64,000 nt of DNA from Elephas maximus indicus. Taxonomy: Eukaryota; Chordata; Mammalia; Proboscidea; Elephantidae. The stretch spans positions 53,795,254-53,859,253 of the forward strand of contig NC_064828.1 in assembly GCF_024166365.1 (NCBI RefSeq), read 5' to 3'. The notes under the pieces were generated by a model. That model was not told the DNA's origin and did no database searches. It worked only from the letters and a program-made list of their open reading frames with translations. The position numbers and the translations under genes are program-made. Positions 1-10,440 of this stretch are shown piece after piece. Each line of letters starts with the position of its first letter. Positions within the stretch are counted from its first letter, which is position 1.

Positions 1-195
1 GCATCCTGGTGGGACAATGGTTAAGAGCTCTGCTGCTAACCCACCCTGGGGCTCTGTGGGAGAAAGACCTGGTGATCTGCTCCCATAAAGATTAAAAACA
101 GCCTAGAAAAGGATATGGGGCAGTTCTTCTCTGTCACATGGGGTAGTTATGAGTTGACTGAGGAAACCTAACAGCAACAACAGCAAGAACACAAA
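1..195 (+). mobile_element. AfroSINE, long subtype, 5' end cut by window edge
   Basis: tRNA-derived SINE in sense orientation. The window opens inside or just before the A box (CCTGGTGGGACAATGGTTAAG). The body contains the extra middle module (GAGAAAGACCTGGTGATCTGC ... AAAGATTA) that marks the long subtype, then GGGGCAGTTCTTCTCTGT and a GTTATGAGTTGACT 3' core. It ends in an AACAGCAACAACAG tail like that of the RTE LINE. The B-box region is damaged, so this copy is diverged. Confidence 0.85.
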
Positions 196-292
196 TGACA
201 GACCTAAAGCGATTGCCTTCTGACAATTAATCGGCTGTGTGTCCATTGGAAATTCTTTGGAATTCAAAAACAGATGCTGATATTAATAACCC

Positions 293-455
293 GAAGCCCT
301 GGTGGCATAGTGGTTAAGAGTCCAGGTGCTAACCAAAAGGTCAGCAGTTCAAATCCACCAGCCACTCCTTGAAAACCCTATGGAGCAGTTCTACTCTGCC
401 CTGTAGTGTCACTATGAGCCAGAACTGATTTGATGGTACTTAACAACAATCTATA
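293..455 (+). mobile_element. AfroSINE, short subtype
   Basis: A box (TGGCATAGTGGTTAAGAG) and B box (CAGTTCAAATCCACC) are both visible. The SINE body follows without the middle module and ends in GGTACTTAACAACAATC, an RTE-like tail rather than the usual T-rich tail. Confidence 0.88.
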
Positions 456-466
456 ACAATGTTAAT

Positions 467-552
467 AAAAACTGCCTTAAAGCATTGTGAGGATTATATG
501 AATTAACATATAGAAAGCACCTAGAATAGTGTCTAGAATATAGTAGGTGCTT
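467..552 (+). repeat. MIR fragment
   Basis: GTGAGGATTATATGAATTAACATATAGAAAGCACCTAGAATAGTG..TAGTAGGTGC (split here for length) matches the 3' part of MIR, the old tRNA-derived mammalian SINE. It is diverged and lies directly behind the AfroSINE. Confidence 0.6.
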
Positions 553-1049
553 TTTTTTTTATGTAAAGATCAGCTGTCTTTATTAGATTTTTAAAAAAAT
601 AAAGATGTTTTTGCTCAAGAAGCTCATAGTCTTGCATGATCTAGACTAAAATCTAGAAAGCTCCAGGGAGCAGTGCTGTTACAATGTGATAAGTATTATG
701 ATTGAGATACCTTCAAAGTAGCTCATATCTTACAGCATGGTGTTAAGTATCACCAGGGATTTAATTTAATATTTATATTTTCATATTTATAATCCTCCAT
801 ATAGAATCTGTCAACATTAGCTTTGCAAAATTATGAAGCTCCTGGTAAATACACTTGATTGAATTTCATTTAGAAGCATTACCTTTGATAGGATATCTTT
901 GCCAATATTATTTGCCTTAGCATTTTCTTGAACTTGGTTATGACTGAATTCTCTTTTCACAAAACTTTGGAAAGTTCCACATAAAAAAGCACTTCTAGAC
1001 TATATAGACCAAAAAAAAAAGGCACCAGGAAATCATTGCTACATAGCTA

Positions 1050-1210
1050 AAAACCCAAACCCAGTGCCGTCGAGTTGATTCCAACTCATAGGGATCCTAT
1101 AGGATGGAGTAGAACTGCCCCATAGAGTTTCCAAGGAGCACCTGGTGGATTTGAACTGCCAACCCTTTGGTTAGCAGCTGTAGCACTTAATCACTACACC
1201 ACCAGGGTCT
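1050..1210 (-). mobile_element. AfroSINE, short subtype
   Basis: Antisense copy. The + strand starts with the reversed tail and core (AACCCAGTGCCGTCGAGTTG) and ends in the reversed A box (CACTACACCACCAGGG). Nearly full length. Similar flanks (ACATAGCTA before, ACAGCTA after) suggest a degraded target-site duplication. Confidence 0.9.
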
Positions 1211-1976
1211 ATGTACAGCTAAGTTGATAAAATATTACTTAATTATTGCTGCTATTCATCCACAGCCTTTTTCTAACCTACAACAGATCAATGCTTAAAA
1301 TATTTAATGTTGGATGCAATATTCATAAAAGCCAAATAATCTAAACAACGTTTTCCAAGCTTTTATTTTTAAAGCCACAACTATGCTTAGCACAATTAAT
1401 CTGGATCCAAGATTCGCTAGAAGTTTTAACTGCGTAAGCAGTCAGATATTCAGAAGTGGGCTAGCTCGTGCATAGGTCTCTCTGCAATTGTTCTTAAACT
1501 TTTCTTTCAGAAAATGTATAATTATTGCTAATTAAAATACATAAGGTTTGGTTTTTATTCTGTAACTGATATTGTGTAGTGTTATTGAGGGTGCTTAGAG
1601 TGCCAGGTTAGCCATACGGTATATTTGAAAACCTCAGATTAAAAATTATAAAGCACAATTCTTGACAAATATTCTTTCTCCAAACCCTTTACAATCAAAC
1701 ATTAATTTTCTTTAGATTTAATTATTTCTCTTTCTCGTTAAGCCTCCTTTTCTTTGGTAATACAATCAATTCAGGCTCCAGTCATCAGAGTCTTAAAACA
1801 TTCAAGAATTCCCCTTGAGACTTAACATTTAATAATCCCTGGAAATGAGTTTACAGTATTGGAATTTTTTAAGTCCAGGATTCATTTAAATAATATTTAT
1901 TTATCCACTTCCTCATTCCACCAAGGAACTAGTTAAGGAGTCTTTGAATTGCTATTTTATATTTATTAATAGATGA

Positions 1977-2411
1977 TGTCATGGGTTGAATTGTGTCCCT
2001 CCAAAAAGACATGTTGAAGTCCTAACCCCAGTACCTGTATGAATGTGGCCTTATTGGAAATCAAGTCTTTGCAGGTGTAATTTTTTAAGTTAACATAATA
2101 CCATACTTGCTTAATCTAATGTGACTTTGTAGACTTACAAAAGAGGAGTGGAGACAGAGGGGAAGAGGGCCCTGAGAAGACTGAAGCAGAGATTGGAGTC
2201 ATGTCGCCACAAACCAAGGGGTGCTTGGGGCTACAAGAAGCTGCAGAAACAAGGAAGTATCTTTCCCTAGAGACTTTGGAAAGATCATGGCTCTGCTGAT
2301 ACTCTGAATTCAGCATGGTAGCCTCCAGAACTGTGAGAGAATAAACTGCTGTTGTTTTAAGCCACCCAGTCTGTGGTTCTTTGTTATGACAATCCTGGGA
2401 AGCTAGTAACA
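1977..2411 (+). mobile_element. MaLR (MLT1-like) solo LTR with intact 5-bp target duplication
   Basis: The element starts TGTCATGGGTTGAATTGTGTCC and ends GCTAGTAACA, so it has TG...CA termini. It is flanked by the 5-bp direct repeat GATGA (1972-1976 and 2412-2416), as expected for ERVL/MaLR integration. The interior carries typical MaLR LTR landmarks: CCTAACCCCAGTACCTG, CCTCCAGAACTGTGAGAGAA, an AATAAA polyadenylation signal and TTAAGCCACCCAGTCTGTGG. No internal retroviral sequence is present, so this is a solo LTR. The class is well supported; the exact subfamily is not. Confidence 0.85.
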
Positions 2412-2469
2412 GATGATATCTAGAATATATCTTCTTTCAAAAATGGAAATAATGCTGATAAAAACGATT

Positions 2470-2965
2470 CTTGATTTAGAAACTGTATTAGCCTGGTACT
2501 AACAGAAACAGATGGCACATTCAAATTAGGATCTTTTGAGGAGCACTTATTCATAAAGCAACTCATTGTAAAGGCGTGGGTGAGGCACAGGTGAATCACA
2601 AGGATTAGATCACGGATGTGAAGCTGTTACCACCTCTAGTCCTGAATGGATGAGGGGAAGAGAGCAGTTACTAGAACCAAAAAGGAGTCAATTGTGTAGA
2701 AAAGGCCACTCTAAAGAAGAAGTGACCTTCTGCCTGTGGACACAACAGCCTAAGATAATCTTAAAGGATGAAAACAGGAGAATTAATGCCCCTGTCTGAC
2801 TCTCCTCCTACCCTGTAATCTTGTTCCATTGCCTCACATCTCTAATCCAATTGGAAGCCAGAGGACTTGGGAACCCACTGACGTAAGTCAGCCCCCCCAG
2901 GCAGAAAGCAAGATGGAGAAGGACAGAGAGAGGACCTGGAGAGCCAAATGGAAATATCCAATATA
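2470..2965. repeat. unclassified old interspersed repeat
   Basis: The phrases CTGTATTAGCCTGGTAC..AACAG, GGAAGCCAGAGGACTTGGGA and GACCTGGAGAGCCAAATGGA resemble an old mammalian interspersed repeat, perhaps an L1 3' region. I could not assign a family with confidence. No open frame of note is present. Confidence 0.35.
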
Positions 2966-2989
2966 GAAATAAAATTGATGAATTATATT

Positions 2990-3345
2990 GTTGTCATTAG
3001 GTGCTGTCGAGTCGGTTCCAGCTCATAGCGACCCTATGTACCACAGAACGAAACACTGCCCGGTCCTGTGCCATCCTCACAATTGTTGTTATGCTTGAGT
3101 CCACTGTTGCTGCCACTGTGTCAGTTCATCTCCTGGAGGGTCTTGCTCTTTTTCTCTGACCCTCCACTTTACCAAACATGATGTCCTTCTCCAGGGACCG
3201 ATCCCTCCTGGTAACATGTCCAAAGTATGTGAGACGTAGTCTCGCCATCCTTGCTTCTAAGGAGCATTCTGGCCGTACTTCTTCCAAGACAGATCGATTT
3301 GTTCTTTTGGCAGCCCATGGTATATTCGATATTCTTCTATGTATA
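2990..3345 (-). mobile_element. RTE LINE (RTE1/BovB-like) 3' end fragment
   Basis: Antisense fragment of the 3' end of the autonomous RTE LINE. On the - strand it reads through the C-terminal ORF2 tail. The DNA phrases GAAGGACATCATGTTTGGTAA and AGGATGGCACAGGACCGGGC match the same region at 60400-60540. The element ends GGTCGCTATGAGCTGGAACCG..CGACAGCACCTAATGACAAC, the sequence shared with the SINE tail. The + strand open frame at 3178-3402 is an antisense shadow of this fragment. Confidence 0.85.
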
Positions 3346-3540
3346 TGTATTTTACAAAGTCAACCAGGAATCACACATATGCTACAGTATATAAAAACTT
3401 AAAAATCACAATAATTGTGATTAATAACGGCTAACTATAGCCATATCGATATTTTGTCACCTATCTCCAAACAAGAAAACAAAGGTAAATCAGGTTAATT
3501 TTTTAGGAAACTTGGAGGATTATGAGTTGGGATGCCTACT

Positions 3541-4105
3541 ATTATGGATTGAATTCTGTCCACCCAAAGTATGTGTCATGAATCCTAACCTCTGTATCAG
3601 TGATTATAATCCCATTTGGGAATGGGTTTTTTGTTATGTTAACAAGGCAATATTAGTGAGGAGCATATGTTAAGTCAATCTCTTTTAGGATATAAAAGAG
3701 ATTAATGAAGCAAGCAATCAAGCAAGAAGAGATGGGGAAAGAAAGATGCCCTGCCACAAGATCATCAAGGGATGAGGAACAAGGACATTCCTCCAGAGCC
3801 GACAGAGAGAGAAAGCCTTCCCCTAGAGGCAGAAACTTTGGTGGCTTAGTGGTTAAGAGCTACGGCTGCTAACCAAAAGGTCTGCAGTTTGAATCTATCA
3901 GGCGCTCCTTGGAAACTCTATGGGGCAGTTCTACTCTGTCCTGTAGGGTCGCTATGAGTTGGAATCAACTCGAAGGCAGTGGGTTTGGTTTTTGGTTAGA
4001 GGCGGTGCCCTAAATTTGGACTTTTCGCCTCTTAAACTGAGAAAATAAATTTCTGTTTGGTAAAGCCACTCAATTAGGTAACCAATAGCAGCACTAGATA
4101 ACTAA
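3541..4105 (+). mobile_element. MaLR-like LTR, elephant-type, interrupted by a SINE
   Basis: Begins near TATTATGGATTGAATTCTGTCC and ends GCAGCACTAGATAACTAAAA. The interior reads ATAATCCCATTTGGGAATGG, TTGTTATGTTAACAAGGCAA, GAGAGAAAGCCTTCCCCTAGAG and AATAAATTTCTGTTTGGTAAAGC. The copies at 5751-6342 and 24312-24708 share this structure, so all three belong to one related LTR group. The AfroSINE at 3831-3996 splits it and is therefore younger. Confidence 0.72.
3831..3996 (+). mobile_element. AfroSINE, short subtype, inside an LTR
   Basis: Sense copy with A box (GTGGCTTAGTGGTTAAGAG), B box (CAGTTTGAATCTATC) and 3' core, ending in a T/G-rich tail. It is flanked by TAGAGGC at 3824-3830 and 3997-4003, a 7-bp target duplication made from the host LTR. 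The insertion boundary is therefore exact. Confidence 0.93.
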
Positions 4106-4134
4106 AATGGTTGCTTTTAATTCATTCATTAAAT

Positions 4135-4240
4135 GTGTGATTTTGAACAAATCACTTAACCTCTCAATATTTTAGTCTCTTTTCTGTAAAACAGAAATAA
4201 TATGTGCCCTGCCTCTCTCATGGAGATGTGGTGATAGTCT
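4135..4240 (+). repeat. MIR fragment
   Basis: GTGTGATTTTGAACAAATCACTTAACCTCTCA..TTTAGTCTCTTTTCTGTAAAAC follows the MIR core consensus (tgaccttgggcaagt..tcagtttcctcatctgtaaaat). It sits directly after the MaLR-like LTR. Confidence 0.65.
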
Positions 4241-4668
4241 ATTGGTTACAGTGTTCGAGACATTATTTTGAAAATACAGAATATTATTTGTCTTCAAAAA
4301 GGAAGTGCCATGTTGAATTAGGTCATCTGGAAAACATAACTTTACGTTCTGTTTTATTTGTTTTTTAATGGCAACTCTTCTTCAGTAATTACGTATATAC
4401 AGTATTTAAATACATATGAATGTCCTATTTAGCTTAACCTGGATGTCCAGATTTCTGTTTTTCAGGCACAGATTATTGTCTTTCTGAAGAATAGACAATT
4501 GTGCATACAATTCTTCATATAGCACCTGGAATATTTGTAGGAGGAATAAATGCAGACATTTATTCTTTGCCATTTTGAAAATTTCTGTCATATACTAGCA
4601 AGTGTGCTTATTTAGATAAGAATGTTAAACTACTCCATAAAATGTAAAAGAATTTATGGATGTTCTTA

Positions 4669-4880
4669 ACCAAAAGCAGTTGCCATTGAGTCGATTCCAA
4701 TTGATGGTGATGCCATGTGTGTCATAGTGGAACTGTGGTCCACAGGGTTTTCAATAAATTGCTGATTTTTTAGAAGTAGGTTGCTAGGTCTTTCTTTCAA
4801 GGTGCCTCTGGGTGAACTCAAACCTCCAACCTTTCAGTTAGCAGCTGAGCATGTTAACCATTTGCACCACCAAGGGACTC
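4669..4880 (-). mobile_element. AfroSINE, third subtype
   Basis: Antisense copy. Head and B box match the other AfroSINEs (reversed: CAACCTTTCAGTTAGCAGC, CACCACCAAGGGACTC). The middle differs: GGTGATGCCATGTGTGTCATAG, GGTTTTCAATAAATTGCTGA and a TTCTTTCAAGGTGCCTCTGG block. The copy at 54213-54398 has the same architecture, so this is a real subfamily and not one mutated copy. Confidence 0.85.
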
Positions 4881-5327
4881 AATAAGTTTTTAGTCATGGA
4901 TTAAATATTAGTGATTTCCAAGGCACTCTCCTATTTTTACTCTACATATTCTTCCTGCCTTATAGTACACACACAGCTCCATTTGTCAGCAGTGGTTTCC
5001 AAATTGATAACCAATAGAAGCATCTGTACTTAATATGTGTCATAGGCGCCTCAACCTCAATATGATAAAAGACAATGATGTTATTTTCTATCCAAAATTG
5101 TACCTCTTCCTTTATTCAACATATCCTTAAATATCTATCACTATCTATCAAATCATCCAGAAACTTGGACACTATGAGAGTAGCCAGCACCCTCCTAATT
5201 ACCCACATTTAATTATTGCCAAGTCTGCAATTTGGAGCCCTTACTTCCAAGCTAACACTTTCTCAATTTGTTTTTCTTATGATTATTGAAGTGCCCTTCT
5301 AAAGTGGAAACATGATCAGTTACTTTT

Positions 5328-5536
5328 CTGACCAAAAAAAATCACGTGGCCATCAAGTTGATTCCAACTCATAGCAACCCTACAGGACAGAGCAAACTGC
5401 CCCATAGGGCTTTCAAGGCTATAAATCTTTATGGAAGCAAACTGCCACATCTTTCTCCCTTGGAGTGGTTGGTTCAAACTGCCTACCTTTTGGTTCATAG
5501 CCGGGTGCTTTAACCACTGCACCATCAGGGCTCCCT
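5328..5536 (-). mobile_element. AfroSINE, long subtype
   Basis: Antisense. Reversed core CAAGTTGATTCCAACTCATAG, then GCTTTCAAGGCTATAAATCT and ACTGCCACATCTTTCTCCC, the reversed middle module of the long subtype, then the reversed B and A boxes. The 69-codon antisense frame across it is only the SINE sense strand and is not a gene. Confidence 0.9.
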
Positions 5537-5750
5537 GTCTTCTGCCTAATACCCTTTAACATCTTCTTAACAGGTTAGTGTCCAGTTAAGGGTGACCATT
5601 ATTTGAGTTTTCTCCTGTGACCTCTTATTTTACCACCCCCCCACCACTCTACCCCAAACAAACAACACTCTACCCCAGCCCCCACAAATACAGACACGAA
5701 CTCTCTCAAGCCTTTTCCTAATGCCCTATGCTGTTTCAGGCCTCCTTGTC

Positions 5751-6342
5751 TGTCATGGATTTAATTGTGCTCACCCTCAAAAATATGTGCTGTAAATCCT
5801 AACCCTAGGCCTGTGGTTATAATCCCATTGGCAAATAGGTTTTCTTTGTTATGTTAATGAGGCAACATTAATACCTAGTGTGTCTTAAGTTAATCTCTTT
5901 TGAGATATTAAAGAGCAGAATGAGCAAGCAAGCAAGCACAGATGGGGGAAGACAGATGCTGGGCCACATGAGATCTCCAAGGAACCAAGAAACAGAAGCT
6001 CAAAAGGGGCAACGACCTTCCACAGAGCCAACAGAGAGAGAAAGCTTTCCCCTAGAACCAGCACCCTAAATTTGGACTTCAAGTCTTCTAAACTGTGAGG
6101 AAATAAATTTTTGTTTGTTAAAGCCACGTGCTTTTGGTATTTTGGTTTTAGCAGCACTAGGAAGCCCTGGTGGCATAGTGATTAAGTGCTATGGCTGCTA
6201 ACCAAAGGGTCGGCAGTTCAAATCTACCAGGTGCTCCTTGGAAACTATGGGGCAGTTCTACTCTGTCCTATAGGGTTGCTATGAGTTGGACTGAACTCGA
6301 CAGCACTGGGTTTGTTTTGGTTTGGTTTTAGATAACTAAGAT
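5751..6342 (+). mobile_element. MaLR-like LTR, elephant-type, interrupted by a SINE
   Basis: Starts TGTCATGGATTTAATTGTGC and runs through ATAATCCCATTGGCAAATAG, a GAGCAAGCAAGCAAGCA run, AGAGAGAAAGCTTTCCCCTAG and AATAAATTTTTGTTTGTTAAAGC. Its last bases (ATAACTAAGATA) lie beyond the SINE inserted at 6161. The open frames within it (5878-6069 and the antisense one) are LTR sequence, not genes. Confidence 0.72.
6161..6330 (+). mobile_element. AfroSINE, short subtype, in the 3' end of an LTR
   Basis: Well-preserved sense copy: GAAGCCCTGGTGGCATAGTG, B box CAGTTCAAATCTACC, core TTGCTATGAGTTGGACTG, and a GTTTTGGTTTGGTTTT tail. It splits the LTR between GCACTAG and ATAACTAAG, a site that is continuous in the sister LTR near 4095. 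Confidence 0.92.
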
Positions 6343-6647
6343 ACTGTCTTTTGGCTGCCCTGTGCTCTTGCCATGGAATAATCTTTGTCTCCACCCTGTA
6401 ACCACCTCTGTCTTTCAGATAAAAACTACTCATCAATCAAAATACACCAAGAGTTACTACCTCTATGAGTGTTCATAAGCCCTCTTACTTCAGTCAGAAC
6501 AGACCATTCCTCTTTTGTGTCTGTGTGTGTATTTTTTAAGCCTCGCACATTTATTTATTATTTTAATTAGTCTTTTTTCCATTAGTGGGATGTTCAGCTC
6601 CTTCAGATCAGCAGTGTTGACTCAGTATTCACAGTGCCTTGTAAAGG

Positions 6648-6860
6648 AGAAGGACCCCAAGTGGCACAGTGCTTAAGCACTCAGCTGCTAACTGAAAGGT
6701 CAGTGGTTCAAACCCTCCAGCTGCTCCTTGGGAGAAAGATGAGTCAATCTGCTTCCATAAAGATCACAGTCTTGGAAATCCTATGGACTACTCTACTCTC
6801 TCCTACAGGGTCGCTATGAGTTGGAATCAGCTCAAAGGGAATGGGTAAGGTAGGGTAGTA
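6648..6860 (+). mobile_element. AfroSINE, long subtype
   Basis: Sense copy with a diverged A box, B box GGTTCAAACCCTCC, middle module GGGAGAAAGATGAGTCAATCTG..CATAAAGATCACAGTC, and core GGTCGCTATGAGTTGGAATC. Nearly full length. Confidence 0.9.
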
Positions 6861-6864
6861 GAGA

Positions 6865-8640
6865 AGTTTAAAAATGCACGTGGCATGAAAGAATAACAAG
6901 GACGAAATTCTATAAAGACAATTTTCAAGTTTTCCAGCCTTTGTCTGGACTGTCCAATTGGCCCTGATAAACCTGCAAATAATCATTGTTCTCTCATATA
7001 ATAAGAGGAGGGTATTAAAAATATATAAAATTAAAAATAATAGATGATGAATACCAGAATAATGATTTATAGTGACACAGTTCTGACCTCATATATTATT
7101 ATGCAACAGGAAAAAACAAAAACATGCACAATAACAGCACATTTGTCATAAGAAAATCATTTCAAGGTCTCACTGTTTCTTTTCAATAAGACTAAGATCA
7201 GAGTTTTGTTCTTTTTTTAATTCATGTAACTGTTCTTCACAATGACCTTTCTGCCTCAAAAGGATATAGATTATTAGAGATAAATGCCCTTTATTTTTGC
7301 CTAGATGAAAGAGCTGTCTATTAAATTTTTTCTATGCTACAGTAAATTTTTTTTTTAATTTGCGTTTTCAGCATAATAATTTACATTTTAAAAGTCAGAA
7401 ACGTGAATTCGCTGAGTTTTTTTAAGTCTAGAGACATTTAAAGTTAGAGGGGCAGTTCTGGGCCCTCAAAAAATTAGACATTATCATCTTCAAGTCACAA
7501 TTCTTTTCTACTTGGAAATTTTTTTTTTTTTCAGATCAAAATTTTGCTTTACACTTACGCTGAACTGATGCAATTTTGGACTAGTTGATTTAATGATAGA
7601 ATTGTTGAAATATTATGCTAAATAACATTTTCCTGAGGTCATATTTTTCAAGCCATACATTTTGTTAAAAGTTTAATGTGAAATCTGCCTTCTTACTGTG
7701 TTTTTCTGATAAAACACAAGAAATTATCATACCATCTACTTTATCTCAGAGGAAGGATTTTATAACAACAACTACAGCAAGCATACTTTCAATATATACT
7801 TTCAAGTAGATGGAAGTTCTTAAAAGTTCAAGTATCTGCACAAGTTTGAAAAGAAGCAAACAGGAAGAGACATTCCTAGAGTATAGAGATCTTATAAAAC
7901 ACTTGACTTTCCAGCCTGAGCACTGAGATATTCTGAACAAAAATATGAATTATTTCCAATTATTACTGGCCCATAATGGAAAGTAATGATCTGATGGATA
8001 AGTTATAGCACAGTCCAAGACAGAGCATATAATAGCATGAGTCACAAAGTGGGAAGTGAATGTAGGCTATAAAGCTGGAAAGAGGGCCTTGGCCAGAGTA
8101 GAAAGAGTGTATGTTATTGCTGAAAAGTATCCAAGCCATTGCACTCTCTATTTTGTTTATTTTTGAGTCAAAGAAACATAGGAACATAAATTTAAATAAC
8201 GCATGCAATATCATACAACAAATTACTGACAGCAGCAGGAACAGTTACATCACCTGACCCACCTTTTATCCTACCACATTATATTATCTTACCCACAAGG
8301 ATTTCCATCCTCGTCTTTCTATTCAAAAGGTGTTTCCTGGGCAAAATGCTTGTAGTTGAGGCAGAGAAATGTTCCAAAACCCATCAAATAGGAAGGTGGA
8401 TGCATGCACACCTGTGCAAGCAAGTACTTGAGATTCTGATTTTAGCATGAACGTGTAGACACAGACGGCAGTAGAAGAAACCATTGTTCTAAAAACCTCT
8501 CTTCTAGGTCTCACCTTTAAGTCTTTTTTTTTTTTAATGGTGTCAATCACAATTTCTTATGTCTTCCTCAACAGAACACTATGAAAATACAAATTCTATC
8601 CCACAATGACAGAGTATAATACAAATTTCTGAATACATAA
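6865..8640. other. AT-rich unique-looking sequence, no gene seen
   Basis: I saw no recognisable repeat family, RNA gene or coding exon. The short open frames in both directions lack start context, splice sites and any family resemblance. Several T/A homopolymer runs of 10 or more bases occur (near 7345, 7520 and 8527). Confidence 0.5.
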
Positions 8641-8679
8641 AGATAGTGAGGAAATGCATAGTGAACTAATTATGAGAAA

Positions 8680-9090
8680 AGATTTTGGAGTTTGACTGCC
8701 TAGGATTAAATTTTAGCCCTGGCCTGTGTAAACACTGGCAAGTTCCTTGGCTTGCATTTGCCTCTGTAGTCACATGGCCAGTCTCTTGTCTAACTCTCCA
8801 TGTCTGTTCTCTTTTATAAGATACTACTTGGATGGGATAAGCACTCACCTTTCTCTGGTATGACCTTATTTTTATTGGTAATATCTCCAAAGACCATATT
8901 CCCAAACAACATCAAGTTCTCAGGTAATAGTGGTTAGCACTTCAGGGTATCTTTTTTGGGCGACACAATCCGATCCATAACACCATACAGCTATCCATTG
9001 CTGGTGGTACTATTATTATCGACTCCAATTTATGGACAAAGAAACTGACATTCAGAGGTTTTAAAATAACCGTTCCAAGATGCTAAGTGT
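8680..9090 (+). repeat. MIR split by an antisense MaLR-like LTR
   Basis: The left part (8680-8745, GATTTTGGAGTTTGACTGCC..TTAAATTTTAGCCCTGGCC) is the 5' core of MIR. The right part (8990-9090, GGTACTATTATTATCGACTCC..GACAAAGAAACTGACATTCAG) is its 3' core. The intervening sequence is the LTR fragment described next. The two halves are collinear. Confidence 0.6.
8746..8990 (-). mobile_element. MaLR-like LTR fragment, antisense
   Basis: The right end reads GGGCGACACAATCCGATCCATAAC, the reverse complement of the MaLR start seen at 1977 and 24312 (TGTTATGGA..GAATTGTGTC). Only the 5' half of the LTR is recognisable. It interrupts a MIR, so it is the younger insertion. Confidence 0.6.
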
Positions 9091-9159
9091 TAGACACATC
9101 TTGCAGACTTTCTCCGTGAATAAATAAGTCAGACAGAAGTGTTTACACAAGCATAGAGA

Positions 9160-9365
9160 TGGCCATCATGCTTGGTAAAGTAGAGAGTCAGCAAAGAAGA
9201 GGAAGACCCTCAGCAAGATGGATTGACAGAATGGCAGCAACAAGGGGCTCAAGCATTGAAACGACTGCAAGGATGGCGCAGAATCGGGCAGTGTTTCATT
9301 CTGTTGTATATGGGGTCGCTATGAGTCGGAACTGACTTGACTGTACCTAACAACGACAACAACAT
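9160..9365 (+). mobile_element. RTE LINE 3' end, heavily 5'-truncated
   Basis: Sense fragment of the last ORF2 codons plus 3' end. CATCATGCTTGGTAAAGTAG and GTCAGCAAAGAAGAGGAAGACC translate to the ORF2 C-terminal pattern LGK-E-QQRRGR. GGCGCAGAATCGGGCAGTG follows, then GGGGTCGCTATGAGTCGGAAC and a CAACGACAACAACA tail. The final block is nearly the same as the AfroSINE 3' core. Confidence 0.88.
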
Positions 9366-9449
9366 CACTCACTTATTCATTCACACATTCATTCGTTTGT
9401 TCTATAAAAAGGTCACTGTGTGCCTGGCCCCGTGCTTCGTATCAGGGAA

Positions 9450-10440
9450 AGTCTGTTTTCAGGGAAAAGAGCAGTAGCACTTATGAGTGCTTGATGCTTA
9501 CCTTCATGTTAACACTTTATTCAAGAGTGGGATCCCCTCACTCTGTCTGATTGCTGGTAAAGTTTTGGTCCAGAGGCCAGAATCAAACTTCTACCAACCC
9601 ACCTCCAACGTGGTGTCCTGTACCATTTGAAACTAATTGCTGAGACACAGCCATTCTTTTTGGGTAAATCCTCTGTGGATTGTTACAAGTCCTTGATTAA
9701 ATTCCAACAATTTGAAAAGGTTGGTTTTGACAATTTTTGTAAGTGTTTCATTGCTTTTATGGAGGAGATTTTTGGAAGTGCTTACTCCACCATTCTGATA
9801 TTCCTGCCCACTATGGTTTTAAACTTACTTCTAGTGTTATGTTTTTGCTTCATTTTTTGTGATCGAGTTCCATTATTAGCTTCTGTGAAGTAATCAATGC
9901 CTTGGTTTTGATTTATTTCTTATTAGTTCAATATTTCTATTATAGAGGTGGTGCTACCTTGTTTAAGCCAACTTTTTGGGTATTGGATTGCTGAATTCCA
10001 ATATTGGTCCAGGCTTCAAAACTATTTTAAAAAGATGATTGCCTTGCTACTCTTTGTGTATATATTCAGTGCAGACTTTACCTAAGGGGTGGGGTGCCTT
10101 CCTTCCTAACTAAGGACATTAGTTTTGGTGTTAATCCCTGTATATGATGTACCTTACACAGAAAAGAAAAGCACCTCTCTGAACTTTATTCTTTGGATCT
10201 AGATGAGACAGTGGAAAAGTTAGCCTGGATGGAGTATTTAAAAAATGGTTGCTGTCATATGAAGACAGGAACCCTGAACTAAGGATGGACAAGCTATACT
10301 TTTAAAATCAACTTTCTTGGTTGACCGCTACTGTTTTGTTTTATTTTTTCCCCTAAAGTATAACTAATCCCTTAGTATAGTCTTGTATAGAGATTTTAGC
10401 TTAGTCTCTGGTGTACTATTGGCATGCTAGGTAATAGTTC
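9450..10440. other. unique-looking sequence, no gene seen
   Basis: I recognised no repeat, coding exon or RNA gene. The frame at 9627-9893 is open for 88 codons and has a hydrophobic C-terminal half, but no splice or start context supports it. I take it as chance. Confidence 0.45.

Noticed and set aside
5316..5525. Recurrent short frames such as MVQWLKHPAMNQKVGSLN seen at several loci
   Set aside because: The same peptide pattern (VVQWL..LLTK.LAV) appears wherever a long-subtype AfroSINE is translated, so it is the SINE sense strand and not a conserved small protein.
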